A DNA stretch of 64,000 nucleotides from Bacteroides faecis MAJ27 (GCF_900106755.1 NZ_FNNN01000004.1:1-64000); one strand, 5' to 3'; positions 9,587-19,105 are shown, numbered from the stretch's first letter. Numbers and translations: made by a program. Notes: generated from the sequence alone by a model not told the origin.

Positions 9587-10363
9587 TTAAATTAATCCAA
9601 AACGCTTCAACACCTTACAAAGTCCATTATCATCTACCGTATCAGTAACAAAATCGGCAACAGATTTGACTTGTTCGGATGCATTGCCCATAGCTACTCC
9701 TATTCCGGCAGCTTTCAGCATAGGAATATCATTACCACCGTCACCACACGCCATTATTTCTAAAGGTTCAATTTTATAATAATCAGCAAATAATGAAAGA
9801 CCGGCAGCCTTACTTGTTCCCGCAACATTAATATCAGCAAATAAAGGATGCCAGCGAGAGGAGGAAAGAGTGGGCAGAAGCGGCATCACTTTTCTCTCTG
9901 TTTCATCATCAAAATAAAAACAAAGCTGGCAGCACTCTTTCTTACCGAACATTTCTTCAATATCTACAACCGGCGGGACCGGATGTTCTACGATTCGGGC
10001 AATCTTCTCGACGATAGGGGTAAGACGATTGACAAATATCCCTTCATCCAACTCAAGAGCAACAGCAAAATCAAACTCCCGTGCAATCTCCATTGCTTTC
10101 TTAAAATCCTTATCCGGAATCGGACTTCTTCTTATCACAGTACCATCATGCAAAATGCAATCAGCTCCATTCAATGCAATTATTCCATCATACGGTACAG
10201 ATTCTATTTCACGAAGATCACATGCCGACCTACCGGTAGCTATCACTATTTTTATTCCCCTATCATGAGCTTTCCTAAGAGCGTCAATAGAAGACTGGGA
10301 TACCGCATGAGTCTCAAAACTCAATAAAGTACCATCTACATCAAGCAATAATGCCTTTATCAT
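9587..10363 (-). CDS. HAD superfamily Cof-type sugar-phosphate phosphatase
   Basis: A 258-residue cytoplasmic phosphatase of the Cof/HAD-IIB group. Motif I is LLLDVDGTLL (Asp8, Asp10), motif II lies in IVIATGRS, and motif III/IV is ACGDGGNDIPML near the C-terminus; the IIB cap lies between. The substrate is not predictable, commonly a sugar phosphate or a cofactor intermediate. I chose the ATG of MIKALLL (10363): an in-frame extension to 10486 would add 41 residues without family similarity. It converges on the tRNA-Ala terminator. Confidence 0.85.
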   Translation of the reverse strand: MIKALLLDVDGTLLSFETHAVSQSSIDALRKAHDRGIKIVIATGRSACDLREIESVPYDGIIALNGADCILHDGTVIRRSPIPDKDFKKAMEIAREFDFAVALELDEGIFVNRLTPIVEKIARIVEHPVPPVVDIEEMFGKKECCQLCFYFDDETERKVMPLLPTLSSSRWHPLFADINVAGTSKAAGLSLFADYYKIEPLEIMACGDGGNDIPMLKAAGIGVAMGNASEQVKSVADFVTDTVDDNGLCKVLKRFGLI

Positions 10364-10543
10364 AAAATCTACATTTTTAGTTTCTTTCTTCAATTTGGAA
10401 ACAATCAAAGCTAATAAAGTTCCCCATGTATCTATTAGCAACAAAATTACTAAAAAAAATTTCATAAAATGCAAGCCTATATCCAAAAGCTAACATAACA
10501 AGACGGAAACTGTCATTTTAATATGTTTTCATAGATTAAAAGC

Positions 10544-10572
10544 TTGTTCATTCATTAATAGCCCTATCTTTA
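10544..10572 (+). promoter_or_regulatory. Promoter for the 10.6 kb exported protein
   Basis: A TTG at 10544 and TATCTTTA at 10565-10572, spaced about 18 bp, resemble the Bacteroides -33/-7 pair. The start codon follows 31 bp downstream. Confidence 0.5.
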
Positions 10573-10602
10573 CCCTCGATTATTTATTATTAAAATTACA
10601 TT

Positions 10603-11133
10603 ATGAGAAAAGCAATTTTAGTTTTTGTTGCATCTGCATTTGTATCATTTACATATGCTCAGGATGCAAATTTCGATGTCTACAAAAGAATCGAATCGGA
10701 TAAGGTGTTGAACCTGTCAGCCGACCAAATTGCAAAAATCAAGAAATTAAACCGGGAAGTTGGAGCTAAATTCAGAGCCATCGGAAAAAGTAATCTGCCG
10801 GGGTATGAAAAGGGACAAAGAAAAAGAGCTTTAGCCATTGAACACAAAGCCGCTATCAGGAAAATTCTCATGGAGAATCAAGTCAAGACCTGGGAAAGTC
10901 ATTACGAAAGCATAGACTACAACGATGGAATGAAGAAAGCCATTAGTGACAGATATGACAATCGTCTAGAACAACTGGAAAAGAAGTTTGAACGGGAAAA
11001 AGAAGCTATCGAAGACAGTGACTCACCTAAAGATGTCAAAAAAGAAAAAATCAAAGTCCTCAAGAACAGATACAAGGCAGAAAAAGAACGTTTGAAACAG
11101 AAACGCAATGCTGCCAAACACTCAAAAGGGTGA
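10603..11133 (+). CDS. Exported coiled-coil, highly charged protein
   Basis: A 176-residue protein with a clear signal peptide (MRKAILVFVASAFVSFTYA, cut before Gln20). The mature part is almost entirely helical and rich in Lys and Glu, with a helix containing LNLSADQIAKIKKLNREV that recalls the LTxxQ repeats of Spy/CpxP-type periplasmic proteins, followed by a long predicted coiled coil (about 115-170). It may be a periplasmic chaperone-like or envelope stress protein, but I recognise no named family. It is monocistronic, with its own promoter and a bidirectional terminator. Confidence 0.75.
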   Translation: MRKAILVFVASAFVSFTYAQDANFDVYKRIESDKVLNLSADQIAKIKKLNREVGAKFRAIGKSNLPGYEKGQRKRALAIEHKAAIRKILMENQVKTWESHYESIDYNDGMKKAISDRYDNRLEQLEKKFEREKEAIEDSDSPKDVKKEKIKVLKNRYKAEKERLKQKRNAAKHSKG

Positions 11134-11151
11134 TGTGATAAAAAGAAAACC

Positions 11152-11180
11152 AAAAAGGACCTTTATTCAAGGTCCTTTTT
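11152..11180. terminator. Bidirectional terminator
   Basis: AAAAAGGACC and GGTCCTTTTT form a 10-bp stem with A and T runs on the two sides, ending both the exported-protein gene (+) and the small acidic gene (-). The hairpin contains the stop codon of the minus gene. Confidence 0.8.
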
Positions 11181-11375
11181 TATTACTTCATCCATTTCTT
11201 TGATTCGCTTTTCACGATCCTTAACAGGACCCTCTTTCTTGTCTTTCTTAAAAACATTATCTGCACGGTCAGAAACTTCGTCACTCCATTCCTCAAACTC
11301 GTTTGTTGCCGGGCGACCATTCGGTTCGATGTTCTCTTCGGCAATCGAATCATGTCTGTTAATCATATCATCCAT
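11163..11375 (-). CDS. Small charged hypothetical protein
   Basis: A 70-residue soluble protein, very rich in Asp, Glu, Lys and Arg, with no signal peptide or membrane segment (MDDMINRHDSIAEENIEPNG at the start, KEMDEVIKKDLE at the end). I do not recognise a family. It stands alone between convergent and divergent neighbours and shares a bidirectional terminator with the exported-protein gene. The composition suggests a disordered or helical small protein. Coding status is probable, not certain. Confidence 0.55.
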   Translation of the reverse strand: MDDMINRHDSIAEENIEPNGRPATNEFEEWSDEVSDRADNVFKKDKKEGPVKDREKRIKEMDEVIKKDLE

Positions 11376-11438
11376 ATCTTTTCTATTTTAAATTGGTTAC
11401 GCTAATAATACAATATAAAATAAGAAAAGTTCCGGACT

Positions 11439-12485
11439 TTAATCTTTTTTGGACAAACCACGCTCACGTACCTGCTCTTTATACAGTCGAGGGCGGAAAG
11501 GCACATACAATGTATAAGTACTGTCAGCAGGCTTACCACCCACAAGCGCAGGAGTCCACTTCGGCATTTCCTTCACAATACGAAGAGCTTCTTCCGCAAA
11601 CTCCGGATGGGTAGATTTCAGAATATGAGGACGAAGAATGACTCCTTCCTTATCTATGGTAAACTCACACAAGGCATATCCTGAAATATTCTTAGCCAAC
11701 AAATCCGCAGGATAAACCATCCGGGCAGCAACATATTCATTCGGGCAACTATCGGGTAAGTGAGGTAATTCCTCTATCTCCTTGCCTGAAGGGCTCCTCT
11801 GCTTCACCCCCACCGAGTAAATACCTACATACACCGGCTTTTTATAAGCATCCGGTTGTTCTTTCGCACGAGTCTCCAATTCTTTCAACAGAGCATTGGC
11901 TTCCTCTGCCAACGCTTGTTCGGAGATATTTTCTCCCTGAGACAACATGTAAGCCGACTGGCACACCAACACAAGGCGCTCCATCAAAGTTCCTTTCATC
12001 GGCGACCACTTCCGCCCCATGATCTCTTTCCCTTTTGCATCTGTCGAAGAAAAGTAATAAACAACTCCATCCAACCCGGCTGTGGAACCGTCCATATCTT
12101 GTATCTGGCTTGTCACCAAACGGGCAATAGCTCCCAAAGACTGGTATAAAGACTGACTGATCGGCACTGATTTCGTTTCTACCTTCACCGTCCCTTTCTC
12201 TGCCTGCCAATAGGTGCGCGACAATGTATTTGCAATCAGCAGACAACGCCCGTTCTTCTTCTCTACCGACATTGCATACTCCGGCGAAAAAGAAGGAATT
12301 GCCACGTAACGCGCATAAGGAGGCTGTTGAAAACCTGTATTAAGCAAAGAAAATACATTCCGATAATACTCACCCAACTCACCAGTATAGGTAGTAAAAG
12401 GCTTCACCGGCTCCAGATAATCAATCTGAGCTGACAGGCGAAACGATAATGTCAATAGTAGAAGAGAAATAACAATCTTTTTCAT
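11439..12485 (-). CDS. TonB C-terminal domain protein (energy transducer-like)
   Basis: A 348-residue exported protein with signal peptide MKKIVISLLLLTLSFRLSA. The N-terminal 250 residues have no recognised domain. The last ~80 residues match a TonB C-terminal domain: GYALCEFTIDKEG, then an ILKSTHPEFAEEALRIVKEM segment with the usual W-TP motif in PKWTPALVGGKP, and a final beta strand. The protein lacks the N-terminal membrane anchor of true TonB, so it may be an adaptor or a periplasmic protein using the fold for peptidoglycan or partner binding. The MKKIV start at 12485 is preferred over a 12-residue extension because it gives a proper signal peptide. Confidence 0.75.
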   Translation of the reverse strand: MKKIVISLLLLTLSFRLSAQIDYLEPVKPFTTYTGELGEYYRNVFSLLNTGFQQPPYARYVAIPSFSPEYAMSVEKKNGRCLLIANTLSRTYWQAEKGTVKVETKSVPISQSLYQSLGAIARLVTSQIQDMDGSTAGLDGVVYYFSSTDAKGKEIMGRKWSPMKGTLMERLVLVCQSAYMLSQGENISEQALAEEANALLKELETRAKEQPDAYKKPVYVGIYSVGVKQRSPSGKEIEELPHLPDSCPNEYVAARMVYPADLLAKNISGYALCEFTIDKEGVILRPHILKSTHPEFAEEALRIVKEMPKWTPALVGGKPADSTYTLYVPFRPRLYKEQVRERGLSKKD

Positions 12486-12518
12486 ATGTGCTCCCCGATT
12501 TTCGGTACATGTCGGCAA

Positions 12519-12526
12519 CAAAGATA
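12519..12526 (-). promoter_or_regulatory. Promoter -7 box for the TonB-domain gene
   Basis: The minus strand reads TATCTTTG, 34 bp upstream of the chosen start. It diverges from the pheS box at 12558. Confidence 0.6.
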
Positions 12527-12533
12527 CAAATTA

Positions 12534-12565
12534 TTTCGATGGTTCGTGATAAAATTATATCTTTG
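12534..12565 (+). promoter_or_regulatory. Promoter for pheS
   Basis: TATCTTTG (12558-12565) is preceded by TTTC (12534-12537) with a 20-bp spacer. The start codon lies 43 bp downstream of the box. Confidence 0.65.
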
Positions 12566-12607
12566 CACGGTTTTTACTAAGAAACTGAATAACAATACAT
12601 CAAAAAT

Positions 12608-13627
12608 ATGATAGCTAAGATTGAACAACTTCTGAAAGAGGTAGAAGTTTTGCACGCCTCCAATGCCGAAGAACTCGAAGCTCTCCGCATCAAATACCTG
12701 AGTAAGAAGGGAGCCATTAACGATTTGATGGCGGATTTCCGTAACGTAGCTGCCGAACAGAAAAAAGAAGTCGGCATGAGACTGAATGAACTGAAAACTA
12801 AAGCGCAGGACAAAATCAATGCGCTGAAAGAACAGTTCGAAAGTCAGGATAACAGTTGTGACGGCTTGGACCTGACCCGTTCGGCTTATCCGATAGAACT
12901 CGGTACACGTCATCCGATTACGATTGTAAAGAACGAAGTCATCGATATCTTCGCACGCCTGGGATTCAGTATTGCCGAAGGTCCCGAAATTGAAGACGAC
13001 TGGCATGTATTCTCGGCTCTGAACTTTGCCGAAGATCATCCGGCACGCGATATGCAGGACACATTCTTCATCGAAGCTCATCCGGATGTTGTGCTCCGTA
13101 CTCATACTTCTTCCGTACAAACCCGTGTGATGGAAACTTCAAAACCTCCTATCCGCATTATCTGTCCGGGACGTGTATACCGTAACGAAGCTATCAGCTA
13201 CCGTGCACACTGTTTCTTCCATCAGGTAGAAGCATTGTATGTAGACAAAAACGTATCATTCACCGACTTAAAGCAAGTATTGCTGCTTTTCGCTAAAGAA
13301 ATGTTTGGTGCGGATACTAAAATCCGTCTGCGTCCGTCTTACTTCCCATTTACAGAGCCAAGTGCCGAAATGGATATCAGCTGTAACATCTGTGGCGGTA
13401 AAGGTTGTCCGTTCTGCAAACATACCGGCTGGGTGGAAATCCTCGGCTGCGGTATGGTAGATCCGAACGTGCTCGAATCAAACGGCATCGACAGCAAAGT
13501 CTACAGTGGATATGCTCTCGGAATGGGTATCGAGCGCATCACTAACCTGAAGTATCAGGTGAAAGACCTTCGTATGTTCTCTGAAAATGATACACGCTTC
13601 TTAAAGGAATTCGAAGCGGCCTATTAA
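12608..13627 (+). CDS. pheS: Phenylalanine-tRNA ligase alpha subunit
   Basis: A 339-residue class II aminoacyl-tRNA synthetase subunit that charges tRNA-Phe with PheT. An N-terminal coiled coil (about 1-85) binds tRNA; the catalytic core follows with LGTRHPI, the motif 2 region RVYRNE and FHQVEALYVD, and motif 3 YALGMGIERI near the C-terminus. A cysteine cluster CNICGGKGCPFC is also present. The length is standard. pheT is not adjacent, as is usual in Bacteroides. It is monocistronic between a TATCTTTG promoter and a terminator. Confidence 0.97.
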   Translation: MIAKIEQLLKEVEVLHASNAEELEALRIKYLSKKGAINDLMADFRNVAAEQKKEVGMRLNELKTKAQDKINALKEQFESQDNSCDGLDLTRSAYPIELGTRHPITIVKNEVIDIFARLGFSIAEGPEIEDDWHVFSALNFAEDHPARDMQDTFFIEAHPDVVLRTHTSSVQTRVMETSKPPIRIICPGRVYRNEAISYRAHCFFHQVEALYVDKNVSFTDLKQVLLLFAKEMFGADTKIRLRPSYFPFTEPSAEMDISCNICGGKGCPFCKHTGWVEILGCGMVDPNVLESNGIDSKVYSGYALGMGIERITNLKYQVKDLRMFSENDTRFLKEFEAAY

Positions 13628-13644
13628 GTGCAAATCTACCAGTG

Positions 13645-13692
13645 TGCCAATGTCCGTGATAAAACCGTCAAACGGTAATCGGGACATTGGCA
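13645..13692 (+). terminator. Terminator after pheS
   Basis: TGCCAATGTCC and GGACATTGGCA form an 11-bp perfect stem enclosing a smaller ACCGT/ACGGT hairpin. There is no long T run, so it may be an imperfect terminator or an mRNA 3'-end stabiliser. Confidence 0.55.
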
Positions 13693-13756
13693 TTCTATCA
13701 ATATAACAATTACACTAACTGAAGACATTGACTGATTATCTTCATTAGTAAATTGA

Positions 13757-14968
13757 ATGCTTATTATTATGGCAAAGGATAGACTCATTACTCCCGGTTA
13801 TTGTTTCATCTTGGCAGCCAACTTCCTGCTCTACTTCGGTTTCTGGTTGCTGATTCCTGTTTTGCCGTTTTATTTATCCGAGTTTTTTCAGGCTGGAAAT
13901 TCCACTATCGGCATCGTGCTTTCCTGTTATACGGTAGCTGCACTTTGTATTCGCCCGTTTTCTGGTTATCTGTTGGATACATTCGCCCGCAAGCCACTTT
14001 ATCTCTTCGCTTATTTCATCTTTATGCTGATGTTTGCGGGATATCTTATTGCCGGTTCGCTCACCTTATTTATTATATTCCGAATTATTCATGGAGTCTC
14101 TTTCGGCATGGTCACGGTAGGCGGAAATACAGTAGTTATTGATATTATGCCTTCTTCCCGCAGAGGAGAGGGACTAGGATATTATGGACTGACCAATAAT
14201 ATCGCCATGTCCATCGGGCCGATGTTCGGGCTGTTCTTACATGACGGAGGAGTTTCTTTCGCCACTATATTTTGTTATGCGCTCGGTTCCTGTATGCTGG
14301 GATTCCTGTCTGCAAGTCTGGTAAAAACACCTTATAAACCGCCCGTGAAGCGAGAGCCGATTTCACTCGACCGTTTTATTTTATTGAAAGGAATGCCTGC
14401 GGGACTTAGCTTGCTGCTGCTCTCCATACCTTACGGAATGACCACCAACTACGTTGCCATGTATGCCCGGGAAATAGGAATTCATACACAAACAGGTTTC
14501 TTCTTTACCTTTATGGCGATTGGTATGGCGATTTCCCGAATATTTTCAGGCAAACTGGTAGACCGGGGAAAAATAACGCAAGTGATTGCCGCCGGACTTT
14601 ATCTGGTTGTAGTCAGTTTCTTCCTGCTCGCATCCTGCGTGTACCTTATTCAATGGAATGATACAGCCTGTACCATACTGTTTTTCGGAATTGCCCTGCT
14701 CATGGGTATCGGATTCGGAATTATGTTTCCGGCATTCAACACCCTGTTCGTGAATCTTGCTCCCAACAACCAGCGGGGGACAGCCACTTCTACTTACCTG
14801 ACCTCATGGGACGTAGGAATCGGTATCGGTATGTTGACCGGAGGGTATATAGCCGAAATCTGTTCGTTTGACAAAGCGTATCTTTTCGGTGCCTGCCTGA
14901 CAGTCGTCTCCGCTGTTTATTTCAAATTAAAAGTAACGCCTCACTACCATAAAAACAAACTAAGATGA
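13757..14968 (+). CDS. MFS drug/metabolite transporter
   Basis: A 403-residue inner-membrane protein with about 12 hydrophobic segments. The cytoplasmic loop after TM2 has the major-facilitator pattern RPFSGYLLDTFARKP (motif A), and a second copy appears as RIFSGKLVDRGK in the C-terminal half. The substrate cannot be told; the family covers drug and metabolite exporters. Translation may start at 13757 or at the ATG of MAKDRL four codons later. Its stop overlaps the nth start by 4 bp (ATGA), so the two are coupled. Confidence 0.85.
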   Translation: MLIIMAKDRLITPGYCFILAANFLLYFGFWLLIPVLPFYLSEFFQAGNSTIGIVLSCYTVAALCIRPFSGYLLDTFARKPLYLFAYFIFMLMFAGYLIAGSLTLFIIFRIIHGVSFGMVTVGGNTVVIDIMPSSRRGEGLGYYGLTNNIAMSIGPMFGLFLHDGGVSFATIFCYALGSCMLGFLSASLVKTPYKPPVKREPISLDRFILLKGMPAGLSLLLLSIPYGMTTNYVAMYAREIGIHTQTGFFFTFMAIGMAISRIFSGKLVDRGKITQVIAAGLYLVVVSFFLLASCVYLIQWNDTACTILFFGIALLMGIGFGIMFPAFNTLFVNLAPNNQRGTATSTYLTSWDVGIGIGMLTGGYIAEICSFDKAYLFGACLTVVSAVYFKLKVTPHYHKNKLR

Positions 14969-15642
14969 GAAAGAAAGAACGTTATGAAAAAGTTATTGCC
15001 TGGTTTCAGGAAAATGTACCTGTAGCCGAAACAGAATTACATTATAATGATCCGTATGAATTGCTGATCGCTGTCATTCTCTCTGCACAATGTACGGATA
15101 AACGAGTGAATATGATCACTCCCCCTCTCTACAGGGACTTCCCTACCCCGGAAGCTCTCGCTGCCAGTACTCCGGAAGTTATTTTCGAATATATCCGGAG
15201 CGTGTCTTATCCGAATAACAAGGCCAAACATCTGGTAGGGATGGCCAAAATGCTGGTTAATGACTTCAATAGCAAAGTACCCGACAACATGGAGGATCTG
15301 ATTAAACTCCCCGGTGTAGGAAGAAAGACCGCCAATGTGATTCAGTCCGTTGTATTCAATAAAGCGGCAATGGCGGTAGATACACACGTTTTCCGTGTCA
15401 GTCACCGTATCGGTCTGGTGCCGGACAGCTGTACGACTCCGTTCAGCGTAGAGAAAGAACTGGTAAAGAATATTCCGGAAAACTTAATTCCCATAGCCCA
15501 TCACTGGCTTATTTTACACGGTCGTTATGTTTGTCAGGCACGTACCCCGAAATGTGACACCTGCGGTTTGCAAATGATGTGCAAATATTTCTGTAACACT
15601 TATAAAGTTACAAAAGAGGCACCAAAAGCCAAGAATAAATAA
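14965..15642 (+). CDS. nth: Endonuclease III (DNA glycosylase/AP lyase)
   Basis: A 225-residue base-excision repair enzyme that removes oxidised pyrimidines and nicks at abasic sites. The helix-hairpin-helix is LPGVGRKTA with the catalytic Lys121; the catalytic Asp139 lies in AVDTHVFRV. A [4Fe-4S] cluster is supported by Cys190-X6-Cys197-X2-Cys200-X5-Cys206. The length matches the family. It is translationally coupled to the upstream MFS gene and lies 93 bp before pgk. Confidence 0.96.
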   Translation: MRKKERYEKVIAWFQENVPVAETELHYNDPYELLIAVILSAQCTDKRVNMITPPLYRDFPTPEALAASTPEVIFEYIRSVSYPNNKAKHLVGMAKMLVNDFNSKVPDNMEDLIKLPGVGRKTANVIQSVVFNKAAMAVDTHVFRVSHRIGLVPDSCTTPFSVEKELVKNIPENLIPIAHHWLILHGRYVCQARTPKCDTCGLQMMCKYFCNTYKVTKEAPKAKNK

Positions 15643-15673
15643 CGATTTAATAGCAAGGAACCGAAATAAATAG

Positions 15674-15681
15674 TAACTTTG
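15674..15681 (+). promoter_or_regulatory. Promoter -7 box for pgk
   Basis: TAACTTTG matches TAnnTTTG and lies 54 bp before the pgk start codon. Confidence 0.6.
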
Positions 15682-15735
15682 CGGTCGATCAAAAAAGAGA
15701 ATATTAAAAACACTTTTAAATAAAAATAGAGTATT

Positions 15736-16995
15736 ATGCAGACAATTGACAAATTCAATTTTGCCGGTAAAAAGGCATTTGTTCGCGTGGACTTCAATGT
15801 ACCCCTGGACGAAAACTTCAACATTACAGATGACACTCGTATGCGTGCAGCTCTTCCTACTTTGAAGAAGATTTTGGCTGACGGCGGTAGCATCATCATC
15901 GGTTCTCACTTGGGCCGTCCGAAAGGCGTTGCCGACAAATTCTCTTTGAAACATATCATCAAACATCTGTCTGAACTGCTGGGCGTTGAAGTTCAGTTCG
16001 CTAACGACTGCATGGGCGAAGAAGCTGCAGTAAAAGCTGCTGCTCTGCAACCGGGAGAAGTTCTGTTGCTCGAAAACCTTCGCTTCTATGCTGAAGAAGA
16101 AGGCAAGCCAAGAGGTTTGGCTGAAGATGCTACAGACGAAGAAAAAGCGGCTGCAAAGAAAGCTGTAAAAGAAAGCCAGAAAGAATTTACCAAGAAATTG
16201 GCTTCTTACGCTGACTGTTACGTAAACGACGCGTTCGGTACAGCTCACCGCGCACACGCTTCTACAGCTCTGATCGCTAAATACTTCGATACCAACAATA
16301 AGATGTTTGGTTACCTGATGGAAAAAGAAGTAAAAGCTGTTGATAAAGTATTGAACGACATCAAACGCCCGTTCACAGCTATCATGGGTGGTTCTAAAGT
16401 TTCTTCCAAAATCGAAATCATCGAAAACCTGTTGAACAAGGTAGACAACCTGATCATTGCAGGTGGTATGACTTATACATTTACTAAAGCAATGGGTGGT
16501 AAAATCGGTATCTCTATCTGTGAGGACGATAAACTTGACCTGGCTTTAGATCTGATCAAGAAAGCTAAAGAAAAAGGTGTAAACCTTGTATTGGCTGTTG
16601 ACGCCAAGATCGCTGACGCTTTCTCTAACGACGCTAACACTCAGTTCTGTGCTGTTGACGAAATTCCTGACGGATGGGAAGGTCTTGACATCGGTCCTAA
16701 GACTGAAGAAATCTTCGCTAACGTAATCAAAGAATCCAAGACTATTCTTTGGAACGGTCCTACAGGCGTATTCGAATTCGAAAACTTCACTCACGGCTCA
16801 CGTGCAGTAGGTGAAGCTATCGTTGAAGCAACTAAGAACGGTGCCTTCTCACTTGTGGGTGGTGGCGACTCTGTAGCTTGTGTCAACAAGTTTGGTCTGG
16901 CTAGCGGCGTATCTTATGTTTCTACAGGTGGTGGCGCATTGCTCGAAGCAATCGAAGGAAAAGTTCTTCCGGGTATCGCCGCTATTAATGAATAA
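15736..16995 (+). CDS. pgk: Phosphoglycerate kinase
   Basis: A 419-residue two-domain kinase making ATP and 3-phosphoglycerate from 1,3-bisphosphoglycerate. The signature [10 protein letters not shown] is at 14-23, with SHLGRPKG (substrate site) and LLENLRFY following; the nucleotide-binding domain shows [17 protein letters not shown] and GGGDSVA near the C-terminus. The gene uses a narrow set of preferred codons compared with its neighbours, as expected for a highly expressed glycolytic gene. It has its own promoter and terminator. Confidence 0.98.
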   Translation: MQTIDKFNFAGKKAFVRVDFNVPLDENFNITDDTRMRAALPTLKKILADGGSIIIGSHLGRPKGVADKFSLKHIIKHLSELLGVEVQFANDCMGEEAAVKAAALQPGEVLLLENLRFYAEEEGKPRGLAEDATDEEKAAAKKAVKESQKEFTKKLASYADCYVNDAFGTAHRAHASTALIAKYFDTNNKMFGYLMEKEVKAVDKVLNDIKRPFTAIMGGSKVSSKIEIIENLLNKVDNLIIAGGMTYTFTKAMGGKIGISICEDDKLDLALDLIKKAKEKGVNLVLAVDAKIADAFSNDANTQFCAVDEIPDGWEGLDIGPKTEEIFANVIKESKTILWNGPTGVFEFENFTHGSRAVGEAIVEATKNGAFSLVGGGDSVACVNKFGLASGVSYVSTGGGALLEAIEGKVLPGIAAINE

Positions 16996-17019
16996 TGATT
17001 TAGTACTATTAAGTGTTAC

Positions 17020-17052
17020 AAGGGCAGTTCTTTGTGAAAAGAGTTGCCCTTA
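17020..17052 (+). terminator. Terminator after pgk
   Basis: AAGGGCA and TGCCCTT form a stem with a partly paired interior (CTTT/AAAG), followed by TTATTTA. The following lipoprotein gene starts only 27 bp later. Confidence 0.6.
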
Positions 17053-17078
17053 TTTATACCTTATCCATCCATTCAGGC

Positions 17079-18050
17079 ATGAAGAGAGCGGCACTCATAT
17101 TCTGTATCCTCCTTTTCTTCCTTTATTCTTGCCAAAGAAAAAAAGGAGAAAGTGTCTTTTTGCCTTCAACGGAATTGCAACCACTCACGCTGGGAATACT
17201 TCCGACGCTGGACGGACTTCCCTTTCACATAGCCAAAGCACAAGGAATCTACGACTCTTTGGGCTTGGATATAACCATTCTTCCTTTCAATTCCGCCAAT
17301 GACCGCGACGCAGCTTTTCAAACCCAATCAATAGATGGCATGATTACTGACTATCTCAGTGCGGTAACTCAACAGGCTATCCACCATACCGACTTAGGAA
17401 TCATACTGAAGAATGACGGTTATTTCTGTTTTATCGTCTCCAAAGAGAACGGCATCAACCAACTTCAAGAACTCAAAGAAAGAAATATTGCTGTCTCACG
17501 CAATACCATTATCGAATATGCAACCGAGCAGCTACTGAACAAAGCAGGAATCAGCCAAGCCGAAGTGAACAAACCGGAAATAGCCCAGCTTCCTCTCCGC
17601 CTGCAAATGCTTCAATACGATCAGATTGACGCATCTTTCCTCCCCGACCCGGCAGCCTCTATTGCAATGAATGCCCGGCACCGGTCTCTGATAAGTACAC
17701 AGGAATTGGGAATTGACTTCACCACTACTGCCTTCTCCCGAAAAGCGATCAACGAAAAAAGAAAAGAAATCGAACTACTAATCACCGGATATAATCTGGG
17801 AATAGACTATATAAAAATGCACCCTCAAAAAGAATGGAAACAGGTATTGATAGAGATCGGTGTCCCGGAAAACCTGACCGGCCTCATCGCACTTCCTGTT
17901 TACAGAAAAGCGGAGCGGGCCTCAGCTGACGACCTAGATAAAGCAGTATCCTGGCTGAAAGCAAACAACCGGATATCTCAGACATATTCCGACCATCATC
18001 ATCTGATAGATACAACTTTTATAAAAACAAATTCAACCACTATCAAATAA
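17079..18050 (+). CDS. Substrate-binding lipoprotein (SsuA/THI5/NMT1-like)
   Basis: A 323-residue periplasmic binding protein of the type II fold used for sulfonates, taurine, nitrate or pyrimidine precursors. The signal peptide ends LYSC, so the protein is lipid-anchored. The mature N-terminus has the family start LTLGILPTLDGLPFHIAKAQG, shortened here to its pattern GILP...DGLPFHIA, and an IDGMITDYLSAV segment. The start at 17079 (MKRAALIF) is preferred over an extension overlapping the pgk terminator. No ABC permease or ATPase gene follows; the next gene, 11 bp on, is a porin. The ligand is unknown. Confidence 0.82.
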   Translation: MKRAALIFCILLFFLYSCQRKKGESVFLPSTELQPLTLGILPTLDGLPFHIAKAQGIYDSLGLDITILPFNSANDRDAAFQTQSIDGMITDYLSAVTQQAIHHTDLGIILKNDGYFCFIVSKENGINQLQELKERNIAVSRNTIIEYATEQLLNKAGISQAEVNKPEIAQLPLRLQMLQYDQIDASFLPDPAASIAMNARHRSLISTQELGIDFTTTAFSRKAINEKRKEIELLITGYNLGIDYIKMHPQKEWKQVLIEIGVPENLTGLIALPVYRKAERASADDLDKAVSWLKANNRISQTYSDHHHLIDTTFIKTNSTTIK

Positions 18051-18061
18051 CAACAAGTCAC

Positions 18062-19105
18062 ATGCGAAAAACACTCTTACAACTCTCAATGATCGCGTTC
18101 ATTCTGTCCGGTATACAGAATACGCTCACAGCACAGGAGAAAACACCATTGAACCAAGTTGTCAATACGCTGAAAGAACGGATCAGTCTGGCCGGTTATG
18201 CACAACTGGGGTACACATACGATGACGCTGCCAATCCGGACAACACATTCGACATCAAACGGATCATCTTCATGGCACACGGTAAAATCACCGACAGATG
18301 GACATGCGATTTTATGTATGACTTCTACAATGGCGGCATGTTGCTCGAAGTATATACGGATTACCGGATTTTCTCCGGACTTACAGCACGTATCGGAGAA
18401 TTTAAAGTACCTTATACCATTGAGAACGAGTTGTCTCCCACCACAGTAGAATTGATCAACTGTTATTCGCAGTCAGTCTGCTATCTGGCAGGAGTCAGCG
18501 GTAGTGACAAATGTTATGGGATGACTTCCGGACGAGACATTGGTATGATGATTCACGGAAAACTTTTTCATGATTTCCTGCAATACAAATTTGCCGTCAT
18601 GAACGGACAGGGGCTAAATACCAAAGATAAAAACAGTCAGAAAGATGTAGTCGGCAATCTGATGGTGTATCCTAACAAATGGCTATCCGTAGGAGGATCT
18701 TTCATTCGGGGGACCGGGCATGCCATAGCCGACTCGCAATATTCAGGAATCAAAACAGGAGAAAATTACGCAAAGAAACGTATGAGCCTGGGAGGTGTCG
18801 TCACGACTTCCGCTTTCAATTTCCGTACGGAATATCTCGCAGGAAAAGACAAAAACGTAAAAAGTGAAGGATTCTATGCGACAGGCAGCGTACGTTTAGT
18901 ACAAAATTTCGATTTCATTGCCTCTTTCGATTATTTCAATCCGAACAAGGCGGCTGATTTCAAACAAAATAATTACATTGCCGGACTACAATACTGGTTT
19001 TACCCCAGATGTCGTGTACAGGCACAATATACTTTTTGTGATAAAAAAGGAGACGGACAGAAGGATTCTAATATGATACAGGCACAGGTGCAAGTCAGAT
19101 TCTAA
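18062..19105 (+). CDS. Outer-membrane porin, phosphate-selective O/P-like
   Basis: A 347-residue beta-barrel with signal peptide (MRKTLLQLSMIAFILSGI, cut after LTAQ or nearby). Alternating beta strands fill the sequence and the last residue is the Phe typical of barrel proteins (AQVQVRF). Segments such as ISLAGYAQLGYTYDD, IKRIIFMAHGKITDRW and ARIGEFKVPYTIE match the O/P porin family of Bacteroidetes. It lies 11 bp after the binding lipoprotein gene, so the two form a small uptake operon with an unknown solute. Confidence 0.8.
   Translation: MRKTLLQLSMIAFILSGIQNTLTAQEKTPLNQVVNTLKERISLAGYAQLGYTYDDAANPDNTFDIKRIIFMAHGKITDRWTCDFMYDFYNGGMLLEVYTDYRIFSGLTARIGEFKVPYTIENELSPTTVELINCYSQSVCYLAGVSGSDKCYGMTSGRDIGMMIHGKLFHDFLQYKFAVMNGQGLNTKDKNSQKDVVGNLMVYPNKWLSVGGSFIRGTGHAIADSQYSGIKTGENYAKKRMSLGGVVTTSAFNFRTEYLAGKDKNVKSEGFYATGSVRLVQNFDFIASFDYFNPNKAADFKQNNYIAGLQYWFYPRCRVQAQYTFCDKKGDGQKDSNMIQAQVQVRF

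Noticed and set aside
10364..10486. N-terminal hydrophobic extension of the HAD phosphatase
   Set aside because: The extension could suggest a membrane anchor, but family members begin at MIKALLLDVDG and the extension overlaps the probable promoter region.
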